A stretch of DNA of 64,000 nt from Periplaneta americana (GCF_040183065.1 NC_091120.1:191473627-191537626), one strand, 5' to 3'; positions 21,831 to 34,883 are shown, counted from the first letter of the stretch. The notes: generated from the sequence alone by a model not told the origin. A program made the numbers and translations.

Positions 21831-23515
21831 GCATTGTTTTCTATCTTCTATCTTCACTTTGTTATTCTTTTATTACCCTTCTTCTTCTTGTATTCCCCTT
21901 GTTCTCCTTTTATTCCCTTTGTTTTCCTTGTATTCCCCTTTTATTCTTGCATTCCCTCTTTTCTGCTTGACTTCTCATTTTTTCCTAGTGTTTCTCTTAA
22001 TCTTCGTGTCGTTTCTTTGTTCTCCTTTTATTCTCCTTATATCCTTGTATTCCTCTTATTATCCGGATATTTCTCTTTCTGTCTCCTTTGTTGTCGCATC
22101 TTCCGTGTTCTCCTTGTATTTCCTCTTCTTCTCCTTGTATTCTTCTTGTTATCCGTATATTTCTCTTCCCCTTTTATTTCTCTTGTCCTTGTATCCCCTT
22201 TGGTCTCCTAGTATTCCCTTTGTTGTCCTTTATTCTCCATGTCCTTCTATTACAATTTTTCTACTTGTGTTCCGGTTGTTCTCCTTGTATTTCACTTGTT
22301 CTTCTTAAATTCTCTTTGTGCTTGTATTTCCCTTGTCTCTCCTTTTTGTTGTCTCGTCCGGTGTCCTCCCCTTTTTTTCTTTGTCTCCTTTTCGTGCTTG
22401 TATTCCCCTGCTTATTCTTGTATTACCAACGTTCTCTTTGTGATTCCTTTTTCTTCTTCTCTTTGTATTTTCCTTAGACTATTGTTTTTCAATTACCCTC
22501 ATTCTTGTGTTCCCTTGTTCTTCTTGTTTTCCCCTTGTTGTCCTGTTACCCCTTTTTATAGTTTTATTCCTCTTGTTCTTTTTGTATTTTCCTTATTGTT
22601 TTTAAATTACCCTCATCCTTCTTGTGTTCCTTTGTTCTCCTTGTTTTTCACTTTCCGTATGCTCCATTGTTCTCCTTTTACCCCTACTTATCTTTGTATT
22701 CCTCTTGTTCTCTTTGTATTTTCCTTAATGTTTTTCAACTACCCTCATTCTTCTTGTGCTCCCTTATTCTCCTTGTTTTTCACTTGTCCGTATGTTCCCC
22801 ATTTTCCCTATTACCCCTTTTTTATCTTTGTATTGCTCTTGTTCTCTTTGTATTTTCCTTATTGTTTTTAAATTACCCCTCTTTCTTCTTGTCTTCCCTT
22901 GTTCTCCTTGTTTTTCACTTGTCCGTATGTTACCCATTTTCCCGTATTACCCCCTTTTTATATTTATATTCCTTTTGTTCTCTTTGTATTTTCCTTATTG
23001 TTTTTAAATTACCCCTCTTTCTTCTTGTCTTCCCTTGTTCTCCTTGTTTTTCACTTGTCCGTATGTTACCCATTTTCCCCTATTACCCCTTTTTATATTT
23101 ATATTCCTTTTGTTCTCTTTGTATTTTCCTTATTGTTTTTAAATTACCCCTCTTTCTTCTTGTGTTCCCTTGTTCTCCTTGTTTTTCACTTGTCCGTATG
23201 TTACCCTTTTTCCCCTATTATCCCCTTTTTATATTTATATTCCTTTTGTTCTCTTTGTATTTTCCTTATTGTTTTTAAATTGCCCCTCCTTCTTCTTGTG
23301 TTCCCTTGTTCTCCTTGTTTTTCACTTTCCGTATGTTCCCATTGTTCTCCTTTTATTCCTATTTATCTTTGTATTCCTCTTGTCCTCTTTGCATTTTCCT
23401 TATTGTTTTTCAGCTACTCTCATTCTTCTTGTGTTCCCTTGTTCTCCTATTACCTTTTTTAATCATAGTATTCCTCTTGTTCTCCTTGTCTTCTCCTAGC
23501 TGGTGACATATTCTG
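21830..23515. repeat. Pyrimidine-rich domain with ~136-bp tandem repeat
   Basis: The plus strand is strongly C/T-rich throughout. From about 22480 to 23470 a 135-136 bp unit repeats: the block TTATTGTTTTTAAATTACCC recurs at 22860, 22996, 23131 and 23267, with CCTTGTTCTCCTTGTTTTTC downstream in each. Earlier sequence (21830-22480) is a degenerate CTTGTATTCC / TTGTTCTCC pattern. Phe/Ser/Leu-rich ORFs in several frames are by-products. Confidence 0.88.
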
Positions 23516-24840
23516 CACTCTGTTCGCCAATTGCCAGTTCTACATAAAGATACGCGACATTATGCCCTGTCGTTTTTTTTTTTCAGCCTTACTTTCTGAT
23601 GTAGCACAATGTACCTATATCGGCGGCCTTAGTAGGCGTAAATTTGTCCTAAGCTCGTCCCTAAATCTATCCATCCATAGCTTAATTTGCTCTAACTTAA
23701 CTCTTTCCTCTTGTGAGTCATTAGCTCTCCTCCCTTTTATGAATACTGTTTAACTTGCAGCTCAAACACGTTCACCCTTCCCTCTTCCTGTAATATTTGA
23801 CAGAAATCTCCTTCATTCTCTTTCGCAACATCTTCACCTCAAAGCATTTTATTCAATCCCTCGAAATATATAATGGAAATAACCCCTTCCACGCTCAGGA
23901 AGTCGTCAACGCACGAGACTTTCTAAAAACTTCGTTAATTTATTTGTCTTCTAGTTCTTAATGTTTTGTTGTAGGCACAATCCGCCCTCTTTCCCGGTTG
24001 TCACTCCAGGACACCCTCAGTTCTGCTAATCCAGTGCATCAGTTCGGGGGTGCGCGCGCGAACAGGTCCTTTGCGGGTGAAGGAGCTTACTCCTAAAACT
24101 AGGCAGACCGCTAACACAAGTCCTTTTAAGAGAACTATGCCAGTATCAAGAGGGATTAATCCCACACTTCCCTTTCATTATGTCTCATATAACGTTACCT
24201 CTGTTTACAAACTCATGGAATGCTAGTCCTGCTGTTAGGTATCCTAGGAGATACGTCTTACACTGAATGTATAGCATGGTGGGGATAACAAAGGGTTTCA
24301 TTAAGAACTTAACTCTCTTCTTCTACTACATCCAACTCATCCCCTACAATCATCATACTCCCCTTCGCACTACCCTCATATTCCATCCTTTCTAATATCG
24401 TTCTTCCTTTTAGCATCCCCTACTTGCACTAACTCTTCCTCCTTGTCTTTTCCTTAGCATTAACCCTTTCTACATCTTGTTTTTTATCATCTCCCTTTTC
24501 CTTCCTGTATGCTCCTCATTGAATCTTCGCCCTTTCAAATTTGCTAACCCCCCCCGGCGCATAGGTTGCAGTGCATTAGAGGTGGCAGTCGTGATATTCC
24601 TGAACCTGCGTCTCGTTAGAATTTCGTCTCCCTTCCCCGAGGGTTTGGTTGTTTATGCACATCCACACTCAGTTAAATGAGAGACAATTGTTCGGCACTG
24701 AAGAAGGAAGCATCGCATCACAAATGTAGACGCAGGATAATGATCATGTGTGCGTTGTAAAGCAACAGACTTGAGTTAACTCTACTGCTGTTCGAACCTC
24801 CGAAGAAGTCGTGACAATTATTGCAGCTAAAAGGCTTGTG
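23516..24840. other. Unassigned stretch
   Basis: Pyrimidine-leaning, not clearly repeated. Short ORFs (23562-23753, 24477-24680) have no recognised domain. Confidence 0.35.
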
Positions 24841-26544
24841 TTTTCTCTATGTTTGTCGTGGATTTCGTCGCTCCTTTCCACTTAGCTTTTGATCAATTAG
24901 TCGTTCTCCATTTTGCCCTTTTATATTCCTTTTTATTTTGTGAATTTTTCATCTTCCCCTCCTCTTTTGTTTCTTGTCTTCTCTTTCATAATATTCTTTC
25001 CTCTTTCCCCTCGATTTCGTTTCTCTTCCTCTCTTTCCTTTTCTCCCTCCTCTTTCGCATTTCTCTTTCATCTTTCCCATTTCTTTCGCTTCTTACCCAT
25101 TCCTTTTCTTACATTCCCATTTCTTCCTTTTCTCTAAAATCTTTCTCAGCTTTTCCTTTTCTTATCATTCTTATTTCCTTCTCCCTTTTTCCATTTTATT
25201 TTCTCTGTTTCACACATCTTTCTCCTTCCTTCATATTATTCTAAATTCTCTCTCTCCTTTCCCATTTCTTTTTCTTCTTTCTATTTTCTCCCTCCTTTTT
25301 AATATTTATTTCGCCTCTTTCTATTTTCTTCCTCCTGTTTTACATTTATTTCGCCTCTTTCTATTTTCTTCCTCCTGTTTTACATTTATTTCCCCTCTTT
25401 CTATTTTCTTCCTCCTGTTTTACATTTAGTTCACCTCTTTCTATTTCTTCCTCCTGTTTTACATTTATTCCGCCTCTTTCTATTTTCTTCCTCCTGTTTT
25501 ACATTTATTTCGCCTCTTTCTATTTTCTTCCTCCTGTTTTACATTATTTGGCCTCTTTGTATTTTCTTCCTCCTGTTTTACATTTATTTCGCCTCTTTGT
25601 ATTTTCTTCCTCCTGTTTTACTTTTATTTTGCCTCTTTCTATTTTCTTTCTCCTGTTTTACATTAATTCGCCTCTTTCTATTTTCTTCCTTCTGTTTTGC
25701 ATTTATTTTTCCGCTTCTTATTTTCTTCTGTTTCACATTTATTTGCCCTCTTTCTATTTTCTTTCTCCTGTTTTACATTATTTCGCCTCTTTCTATTTTC
25801 TTCCACCTGTTTTACATTTATTTCGCCTCTTTGTATTTTCTTCCTCCTGTTTTACATTTATTTTGCCTCTTTCTATTTTCTTTCTCCTATTTTACATTAT
25901 TTCGCCTCTTTCTATTTTCTTCCTCCTATTTTACATTTATTTCCCCGCTTTTTATTTTCTTCTGTTTCACATTTATTTTCCCTCTTTCTATTTTCTTTCT
26001 CCTGTTTTACATTATTTCCCCTCTTTCTATTTTCTTCCTCCTGTTTTACTTTTATTTCCCCTCTTTTTATTTTCTTCTGTTTCACATTTTTTGCCCTCTT
26101 TCTATTTTCTTTCTCCTGTTTTACATTATTTCGCCTCTTTCTATTTTCTTCTTCCTGTTTTACATTTATTTCCCCGCTTTTTATTTTCTTCTGTTTCACA
26201 TTTATTTTCCCTCTCTCTATTTTCTTCCTCCTGTTTTACATTTATTTTCCCGCTTCTTATTTTCTTCTGTTTCACATTTTTTGCCTTCTTTCTATTTTCT
26301 TTCTCCTGTTTTACATTATTTCGCCTCTTTCTATTTTCTTCCTCCTGTTTTACATTTATTTCTCCGCTTTTTATTTTCTTCTGTTTCACATTTATTTTCC
26401 CTCTTTCTATTTTCTTTCTCCTGTTTTATATTATTTCGCCTCTTTCTATTTTCTTTCTTCTGTTTTACATTTATTTCTCCCCTTTGTATTTTCTTCCTCC
26501 TGTTTTACATTTATTTCCCCGCTTCCTAATTTCTTCATAAATTC
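24841..26544. repeat. Pyrimidine-rich minisatellite, ~40-bp unit
   Basis: From 25300 to 26535 the unit CCTCTTTCTATTTTCTTCCT + CCTGTTTTACATTTATTTCG (40 bp) repeats about 30 times, with shorter variants (CGCTTTTTATTTTCTTCTGT..) interspersed in a higher-order order. 24841-25300 is a degenerate CTTTCTCTTTC run. The 330-, 310- and 293-residue ORFs in three frames show the array has no stop-rich phase, not that it codes. Confidence 0.9.
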
Positions 26545-26597
26545 AGGTACAATAAAAATTGAATTCAAAATGAAATGATATCCCTGTATATGGACCA
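26545..26597 (-). mobile_element. Solo right end of TIR family T
   Basis: CAGGTACAATAAAAATTGAA then AAATGATATCCCTGTATA matches the right ends of the 1.1-kb elements at 15102 and 43942. No matching left end was seen between 21 and 26 kb. Confidence 0.7.
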
Positions 26598-26739
26598 TAT
26601 GCGGAGACAAAGAGGAAGGCAGAAAATAAGAAGATTGAAGAATGTTTGGTTTGCTCTTGGACAGAAAACAATGAATGATCGAATGTATTAACTGCTCGAT
26701 TATTTAAAGTGGATGGAATTATGTGATAGCGAGATGATA

Positions 26740-26925
26740 TTTGGCGAGGTGAGGCTGAGGATTATTCATAGATTACCTGGCATTCACCTTACAGTTGTTG
26801 AAGACCCCGAAAAAATACCCAACCGCTAATCAACCAAAGCGGGAAATGAACCCACGTCCGAACACAGCTTCGGTTCAGCAGACAAACGCACCAAACACCT
26901 GAGCTGCACGGTGGCTGACCTGTTA
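26740..26925 (-). mobile_element. tRNA-derived SINE (family D, copy 1)
   Basis: Minus strand: CACCGTGCAGCTCAGGTGTT head, GTGGGTTCATTTCCCGC (B-box-like), then a GGTTGGGTATTTTTTCGGGG body. A second copy of the family is at 63640-63910. Confidence 0.65.
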
Positions 26926-27442
26926 GGTATGTGGCGAGGTCCCTCAGAAGTATGTTTTAATTATAGGAAAAAGCTAAATTGAAAAAATGTGACTGCTAGG
27001 AAAAAAGTAATTCATGTGAGTTAATGTAGATGTTTGAACGTTTAATTTATTGTTGCTTGCGTGACGTTGGCGAGCTCTCGTCGAGTTGACATATGCACGC
27101 GAATATAAATAAAAAGCTATTACGTCATCATGAAATAAATCTTGAAAAGTACTACAGTAATAAAAGTAACTGATGGCCCTGTGCTTGCAGCGTTGTAGAG
27201 CTGTTGAAAGAAACAAATAGACCGGCTCATACCACTTAATAAAGGAAAGGCTCTCGTTTGAGAACATCACCTCGCAAATCTCTGTCAAAGGGTCTCTGGG
27301 TTTGCTTGGTTGAAGATCGTTGCAGCACGCAGAACATCATGTTCAGATTGGATAGTTGGTACTCTGCGTACAAATATTTCACTGGATTATCTTTTTCATA
27401 CTTACAGTTAATAACGTCATATCTTACAAGCAGGTAGCAGCA
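26926..27442. other. Unassigned stretch
   Basis: The minus-strand ORFs 26974-27288 and 27236-27454 have no recognised domain. No repeat. Confidence 0.3.
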
Positions 27443-28682
27443 TGTTTCATTCAATCAAGTAAAATCAAAACCATTTACAGTAACTTCAGGTGTACCTCAA
27501 GGATCCAATCTTGGTCCCTTGTTCTTTTTACTTTATATCAATGACTTACCTAAACAGATTTTGCACTCTAAATGTTTACTATATGCCGATGATGTTAAAT
27601 TGTATAAAGTCATTGACAAAAAAGAAGATATTTTTTATCTACAGCATAATTTGGTCAGACTATATAGATGTAGTATCGATAATTTTCTTCTGTTAAATCT
27701 TAATAAATGTTGCTTTATGACGTATTCTAAAAATAACACACTTACTCAAAATTTGTATGAAATTAATGGTGTGAAGTTACCTAGAGTAGAATCATTTGAG
27801 GATTTGGGTATTTATTTTACACACAACTTGTGTTTTAAAATGCACTTAAATCACGTGGTAATTGATGCATATCGAAAATTAGGATTTATAATCAGAAATA
27901 CAAAAGAATTAAAAAATATAAATACTATTGATATTCTATATAAAACTCTAGTTAGGAGTAAGGTAGACTATGCGTCTGTAATATGGTCACCTCAGTTCCA
28001 GTCCCATCAGATGCAAATAGAAAGGATACAGAAAAGATTTTTACGTTACTTATATTTTTAAAAACATCACGTGCCGTCTTATGACAAGCAAATTTCATAT
28101 AATCAGTTAGTTTTTGAATTTAATTATAAAACTTTAAAATCTCGACGATTAATAAAAAGTCAAATTTTATTGTATAAGACTGTTAACGGTATATTGAATA
28201 ACTGTGATTTTCTTAAATTCCTTCAGTTCAATGTAAAAAAAACAGAATTACGTCATAGGCAACCTTTTGTTATTCCCATTCCTAGAACTGTTTTCTTCAA
28301 GAACTCTCCATTGTTTGTTATGTGTAATACTTACAACTCTCTGTCTTTAAACTGTGATTCTCAATTAGATTTCAGTTTAACAGTTGAAAATTTTCATGCA
28401 ATATTAAAAAGAATTGTATTTCTTAGATATTTCAATTATGAAGAAGTGTATTATAAAGTTTTACTCTAGTTTTTAAATAATTTTGCATCATTATATTGAC
28501 ATTTGGCACTATATTAACTGCAATATTATATTCTAGCATCTATTACCGTTATGTATTTTCTTTCTTTCGTTTGTGTTGTTTTGTTTTGTTTTTCTTTTTA
28601 TGTGTTTTGTGTATGTATCTATGTAAGCCACCTGTAATTGCAAGCCTGATTCTGTTGGTGGTGGATTTAAATAAATAAATAA
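27443..28682 (+). pseudogene. LINE-E reverse transcriptase fragment (palm to C-terminus)
   Basis: Plus strand. From about 27481: SGVPQGSNLGPLFFLLYIND (RT palm), LLYADDVKLYKVID (catalytic YxDD), LLNLNKCCFM, VESFEDLGIYF, SKVDYASVIWSP, then a stop at 28059-28061. A second frame continues 28071-28469: SRRLIKSQILLYKTVNGIL, RQPFVIPIPRTVFFKNSP, NTYNSLS. The 3' UTR ends TTTAAATAAATAAATAAATG. It is jockey-clade-like, 5'-truncated, broken once, with very AT-rich codon use. Confidence 0.9.
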
Positions 28683-28911
28683 ATGAATGTTAGGTACCAT
28701 GGCGATACGATTTTGGTCTCCTCTGCACATGTACTCTCACTATATCTTGATAATAATCAGACAAATTTAGTCAGATTGTGTGAACCATGGTGAAATCCTG
28801 TATTTAGTTCTTTTAAATGTCGTGTCTAAAACCAGGTTTAAGGGTTGAATCAAAACATGTGCCACTCTTATAGTTTCTTACCGTGTTATACAATATTTCA
28901 TTCGTTTACAC
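28683..28911. other. Unassigned short stretch
   Basis: Spacer between LINE-E and the hAT element; nothing recognised. Confidence 0.4.
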
Positions 28912-30207
28912 CAGCGTTTCTGAAACTTTTTGAAATGGGGACCACTTTTCAAAGTCAGAACAGTTCCGCGGACCACCTTACTCTTGTTCTCTTCGAAAGC
29001 AAATTTATCATTTTTGTAGCATATTTTCATACCAGTATATATTTATATTTTAAAGCAGAATTAATTAATTTAATTCACTTAATTCTATATTAGTATTAAC
29101 TAAGTAAGTTAATGTTAACAGAAAAAAATCATTTTCGTTTTTTAATAATTCAAGGCTATTACAGTTTAGATAATCTTTAACTTATTAACTAAACAAAATA
29201 AATAAATGTCGGTGCTCACATTAATGAGTTGGATGAGCCTGTCGATTCTTGTACAATTGTTCTATATTTGGATGTATGCTGGCAAGCTTAAGTCTGAGAT
29301 CGTCACATACATCGAGTCGATTTCGGTACTTTGTTTTTATTAGAGTTAGTGATGAAAACCCTTTCTCACACAGATACGTAAATACAAACTAAATTATAAT
29401 CTGTAAAGCACTATTGTACATTTCACTATATTCTCTTTTTACTTGTGATGAGGTCCAGAAATTAACCATACCTTCCGCTTTGAATTTCATTTTAAGTCCG
29501 GTGTCATTCGAGAGTTCAATTAACTGTTCTCTTTCACGCAATGAAAGTGTATTTCAATATCGCAATGAAAGGGATCACGAATCCATGAAAGTTTTATTCA
29601 TCATATTTACTTGGAAAATAAGTTAAAATTGTGATCTTAGAGTTTCGAAATGCGAACATATGTCATTGCATAATTCTTTTGCAATAACGAGATCATTTTC
29701 AACCAAAAAAAGACTCTAGGGTTGGAAATGGTGAAAAAATCCTCTGTTTTACGGATCTGACCCACAAACCAAGTTTCTTCTCAAACACCTTTATTTTTTC
29801 ATGCGCATTGAGAACAGTCAAAGAATTGCCATGTAGAGAGAGATTTAGTTCGTTTAGTTTTGAGAATACATCTGGAAGATATGCCAATGTACTTAGATGT
29901 CATCAGCTGGTGTGCAGGGAAAAGATGGCGAGAAACACCACGTGTATAGTGCTTTAAATCCCTCTTTTGTTGCTGAGAGTAGAGTGGGAAGTCGATAGAC
30001 AGGTACGGTAATAAATTTCATAAAATGTCATTACTGGGAGAAAAGTGAAAGATGGTTGCCATGTGTCATTTCCAAACTCAGATTTTCAGCTATAGTGTGA
30101 TACGCAATTCGTTTGAATTTTATTTTATCTTCTGTCCTTTTTGAAGGACCTCAAGGGCAGACCTCGGGAACCACAGGTGGCCGCGGACCATAGTTTGAGA
30201 AACGCTG
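28912..30207 (-). mobile_element. hAT element (ZBED/SCAND3-like transposase remnant), ~1.3 kb
   Basis: TIRs: CAGCGTTTCTGAAACTTTTT at 28912 and the inverted ..TAGTTTGAGAAACGCTG ending 30207. The 8-bp flanks GTTTACAC and ATTTCCAC match 6/8, as for an old hAT TSD. Minus-strand coding traces: YLPDVFSKLNELNLSLHGNS, KKLGLWVRSVKQR (29887-29699) and, nearer 29220-29360, LIKTKYRNRLDVCDDLRLKL, the hAT C-terminal dimerisation region. Many stops; inactive. Confidence 0.85.
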
Positions 30208-30299
30208 ATTTCCACAACACAACACTCACTATTACTCACTAATGTATGAGACATGGCATTACGTGACTCCGACAGCCAACAAAACCACACAATCAGTGT

Positions 30300-30680
30300 T
30301 TTTTAAAGATGATCGGTGTTTGGTGTGCAGTATCCCGGTGGCGAATAATTGGTCCCATCTTCTTCAATACAACCATCCCAAGAAATGAATACCTTGAAAT
30401 ATTCAATACGTTTGTAAATCACCTGGACGAGAAGGAACTCACCACAGGATATTTCCAACAAGACGGTGCGACATGCCACACGTCAATAGCCAGCATGGCC
30501 GAAATTCAATCCTTTATCGGCGACGACGTCCTTTCGAAACGGCTTTGGCCGCCGCGCTCGCCCGACTTGACATCACCTGTTTTTTTTTTTGTGGGGACAT
30601 CTGAACAGGCGCGGCTCCTTAAGGTTGTAGCAAGTTTGCGCTACACAGAGCTACTAATGAGTGACAATGAATGAGTCACA
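30300..30680 (+). pseudogene. Mariner-like transposase DDE-domain fragment
   Basis: Plus frame: IGVWCAVSRWRIIGPIFFN, NTFVNHLDEKELTTGYFQQD, GATCHTS and LWPPRSPDLTSPVFFF. QDGATCHTS carries the second catalytic Asp. The segment usually reading SPDLTPPDFFLWG has Val where the third acidic residue (..PPDFF) should be, and a T-run precedes a frame change. It is from the same broad family as the HTH-only element at 17.7 kb, but is a separate fragment without TIRs. Confidence 0.85.
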
Positions 30681-31217
30681 GACGAACATGCCAGTCCTGT
30701 GACTGTAGTTAGGCGCGAAAACAATTTTTTTTAGGGTAGAGGGTGAGCTTGTATTTTATTGGTGTTTTTGCTTTCCGTTTCACTGCAGTTACTTGAGTCG
30801 AATTGGTTGAGAGCACGTGGTGACGCGTAAGAAGCTGTTTTAATAAATTGTGTTGTTTGTGTTATTCTACTATATTAAATAGACCCTAGTTAAGATGAAT
30901 ACAATTAAGTCTTTAATAGAACATCCATTGTCATCGAGCAGCTTAGAAGAGAAGTGCGAGATTAAGCTCTTGGTAGATCGACTCCGAACCTTGAAATTTC
31001 GCAGTGCGTGAAAACCAAAACCAGGTAGTTTAACAGAAAATTCAATTCTGACGCGTACGAGAAGTTTCAGTGGTTATGTGGCTGTGAAATAAAATCTTTG
31101 TCCTGTTTTCCTTATGTTTTGTTCGGAGGAGAGTAGGAAAACACCTTTCAGCCTCTGAAGTCGTCATAGGGATTGTTAGTAAAATTTCTAGTAATTTTGT
31201 ACACTCGCCGAAAGTTG
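30681..31217. other. Unassigned stretch
   Basis: No repeat or domain recognised. Confidence 0.35.
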
Positions 31218-31999
31218 AAAATGAATCAGGGGCGGCCCGTCCTTATGTGCTACAGTGCTACAGCACAATGATAATTTTGACTCAAATAATGTATTTGTAA
31301 CACCACTATAATATTTGATCTGTAATTTGACAATTTCCCGTGGTTATGTTCATGACGCGTTATAAAGTGTTTAGTCTTCGTGCCTTCTTTGGTGCCTCAG
31401 GGGGTTCGTTGTGCTACTCAAAGCTCCACATGAAAAATGTAGACAGTTATGCGCATGTGCGAAGCTGAAATCACTGCTCTGATTGGCTATTTTTACGCGG
31501 GAAAGTGCTGTAGTCAGCTTCAGCACAACACAGCTTGGAGATTGCAAAAGTAAAGCGTAACGAAAGAAAGCTTGTTTGTGGAAGAATCCGGAACTATGTA
31601 CAATGTATTTGGTAATTCAAGTGTCCGACTGCTGCTGCCATCTACCAGTTGAAATTGCTGTCAACAGCTATACTATATTGAAAAAAAGAGTGTTCCAGAT
31701 ACAAGTTGGATTTCTATACGGAAGACCTGACTTCCGAAATATAAATGGCTGTTCAATTGTCACAATACATAGTATCCAACAATTTACAGGATCCATTCTG
31801 TGAAGTATCGAAGTTGTTAAATATTTTGGTTACAACACCAATGACCACTGCTGAGCCAGAAATATGTTTTTCTTCCTTGAAACGCATAAAAACGTTTTTA
31901 AGGAACACTATGTCCCAGGATCGTCTCACTGCTCTTGCAATACTGTCAGTAGAACAGAGTATGATGTCCAAGATGGAGGGGTTTAACACCAAATGATAA
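31218..31999 (+). mobile_element. hAT (ZMYM1-like) remnant with C-terminal dimerisation domain
   Basis: A hAT-like end CAGGGGCGGCCCGTCC lies at 31218. The plus frame 31745-31996 reads VSKLLNILVTTPMTTAEPEI, CFSSLKRIKTFLRNTMSQDR and LTALAILSVEQ, the hAT C-terminal domain of ZMYM1-like transposases, ending in a stop. The catalytic domain is deleted. The opposite end was not found. Confidence 0.75.
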
Positions 32000-33604
32000 G
32001 TTCTGTAGTACGAAAGAACGACGTATGGACTTCATATTTCATCACTAGACGAGACTCCACATTAAGATAAATGCATAAGTGTAGGCCTCTACAGCAGGCC
32101 GATATAGAGATTGTAGCACACTCATTATTTTGACCACCAGCCGCTACTGAAATGAAAACTTTCATTAGAGACACACGGCCTGAAATGTTCCTGAACTCCT
32201 CATTGCCATAAATAACTGAAAGTTCAATGCGAATATTCCTTTCATTTATGAACGGATACGCTCTAATGACACTACGAAGAGACTCTTCTTGGAAAAAAAT
32301 GTGGAAATAAATAGATAAGACTTTGCAAATTTTTACGGCTGCAGCATGATAGGCCTAATATTTTGTAGTAAGAAAGTAAACGAACAAAATTTTGAAGCAC
32401 CAGCCGCCATTGCATCTGAAAGGGACAGTGTATAAGAAGAAACCACGAACCATAGATGGTTTGAAAGAAAACATCATCACAGAGATCCAGGCAATAAACG
32501 CGGACATCCTAGCCAAGACTTCCGATAATATCACAGTCTAGTATATATAGTCGCGAAGCTCAGTACGTAGTAAATATGCAAACATTAGATAGTTGCTCAC
32601 CACTAGGATCGCTAATATCGCCTCATTGCAGGCAATGCAAAATAGTACCGTCACAGTCTATTGTTTCTAGCACCCTCAAAACTCAAGCTTCGTGACTGTA
32701 TATAGTAGACTGTGTTAATATGGTCCGGCGAATTCAGTTTTCTCTGGATGCAAATGGCGGGCACTTCCAGCATCTGTTGTGTTGTCACCTAATTTCTCGC
32801 AGAATGAGATAAGTGGTCTTCAAATTTTATTGCAATATCTTCATCAGTATTGGAATTATTAAAATAAATTCTGGGTTCGGTAGCGAGTTGGAGAGACTGT
32901 ATTTAGTAACAAACTCTTGGGATATGGGTCCATGTTCCCATGAATAACCTCGGGAACAAGCCACATAAGTGCGGATGAAATTTCGGGAATTACTTTCTAT
33001 ATTTACACAACACTTAAAGTGTTTTACGTGCACAGAAGTGAATTGTTCAGGTGTGGAATTTAGTCTGAGGTATGACAGACAGTAGCTTGCAGCACGCACG
33101 TCCAATTTATACGAGGCCTGCGGGAGACACAGCGACATTATACGTAATTTGGAGACTTTTAATTGCAGCAGATAAGAAATCTGACCTTGCGTCCGTCTGG
33201 TTTCTGGACACCAGGGGGGAATAAACTGCGCTGTCCCTTTGCATTGCATACGTTAAGTATAAGGTGTCGGTAAATGTCAATGTCACAGTAAGTGAATTTC
33301 GGAAAATATCGTATTAAATTAAGGAAATAATTCATATGGAAATAATAAAGTTCGAAATATTGGTGGAATCAAGATATGTGGGAGAAATAGGCTCGACAAA
33401 AGAGTAAACGATGCAGTTTAAAATGAAATAGGGGACCCAGAAAATGTAGAGAAAGATCCGGTATAAAAAATACATCAGAACACGTCTAGAATAAATAGAG
33501 GATAAAGAGGAGACGTGGAGAAAAAGGAGAAAGATATTGTGGCACTGATTGTGTTTTTCTGATCACGGTGGCCTATTATTAATTACAACGGCATATACGT
33601 GTAG

Positions 33605-33606
<2 letters not shown>
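32000..33606. other. Mostly unassigned; small mariner-like C-terminal trace near 32436-32530
   Basis: At about 32436-32530 the plus strand reads KPRTIDGLKENIITEIQAIN-like text, resembling the extreme C-terminus of mariner-like transposases; this is weak. The minus ORF 33249-32827 (140 residues) has no recognised domain. GC is higher around 32900-33250. Confidence 0.35.

Positions 33607-33644
<38 letters not shown>
33607..33644. repeat. (TAA)n microsatellite, left half
   Basis: The trinucleotide run is interrupted by the pogo-like element and continues at 34395-34437, so the element landed in a TAA array. Confidence 0.93.
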
Positions 33645-33646
<2 letters not shown>

Positions 33647-33647
<1 letters not shown>

Positions 33648-34391
33648 AGTGAAACTTCCCTTAACGGACACTTCCCAATAGCGGACTGCTCTCAATAGCG
33701 GACATTTTAAAATTCCCCAGCAAAATAACATTGGCCCTTATGATAAAATTCTTCCAAATAGCGGACATTCTCAATAATGGACGCGGACACTGAAATGTAT
33801 CTCCCAACAACAATTAAAACTTCCAAATAACGGACAGCGTGAGAGAAAAAAAGAAAAAGACGGTTGTAAATCAAACGGAATTCTTTGCAACAATCATTAT
33901 CGTGCATTTGAACGTTCTTGTACTTCATTGAAGGTAAGCAGCACAGTTGTTAGTTGTGATACTGTACGAGAGCAGTCCGTACTTTCTTAGTTTGACAAGT
34001 TGAGTGTTCGGAAGTACAGTCACATTAAAAAGTCACAAAAACGTAGACGTTGGTCACTAAAAGAGAAAGTGGATATTGTAAGGCAAAAAATGGGTAGGAG
34101 AAATTAAGTGTACGTGAGCTGGCCACAAAGTTTAATGTGGGAAAAACTCAAGTTAGTAATGTTTATTTTATTTACGAAACATTTACTGGTACGATTTCTG
34201 TCTGGCTGAATACTGTAAACAATCTCACAATCTCACTGTCTACTGTACTGTACTGTAAAATATAGTGTTGAATATGTATGAGAAATTTTAATGTACTGTA
34301 TACATACTAACGATTTTCTAAATAGCGGACACTTCTCAATAACGGACATTTAATTTTTCCCCGGTGGTGTCCGCTATTGGGACGTTTCACT

Positions 34392-34392
<1 letters not shown>
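33647..34392 (+). mobile_element. pogo/Tigger-like element, 746 bp
   Basis: TIRs CAGTGAAACTTCCCTTAACG at 33647 and the inverted ..CCCAATAGCGGAC-type end at 34392 (plus strand ..GGGACGTTTCACTG), flanked by TA on both sides. Repeated ATAGCGGACA words lie inside each end. The interior near 34030-34170 encodes SQKRRRWSLKEKVDIVRQKM then, after a one-base frameshift, LSVRELATKFNVGKTQVSN. That is the CENP-B-type N-terminal helix-turn-helix of pogo transposases. No DDE domain: a deletion derivative. Confidence 0.88.
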
Positions 34393-34394
<2 letters not shown>

Positions 34395-34440
<46 letters not shown>

Positions 34441-34804
34441 CTTTGTTTAACCTGGCCGAGTTAAGACTGTAGGATCTTTTCTTGCACTCAACCAGGATTA
34501 AACCTGCTTACATAGTTCAACATACACCGAATCGGAATTAAGAAATTACATACCGATACGATTTACATAATGATATCAAAAGAGGCAGTTAAATAAACAT
34601 TTACCCAATAAAATAAAAATAAACACAGTGGAATACATATTAATGTTGTTAGCATCAAATACATGACATCAGAAGCCGATAATTCAATAAAATGTACACG
34701 ATAAAACAATAATAAACACATTGGAATACATATTGGTATTAAATTACAAGCAAGTAGAATTCACATAATTAATCCAGAAACTGACAATTGAATAAAATGT
34801 ACAC

Positions 34805-34883
<79 letters not shown>

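Noticed and set aside
25548-26578. Three overlapping 293-330 residue Phe/Leu/Ser ORFs
   Set aside because: All three frames of a 40-bp pyrimidine minisatellite are open; composition, not selection, explains it.
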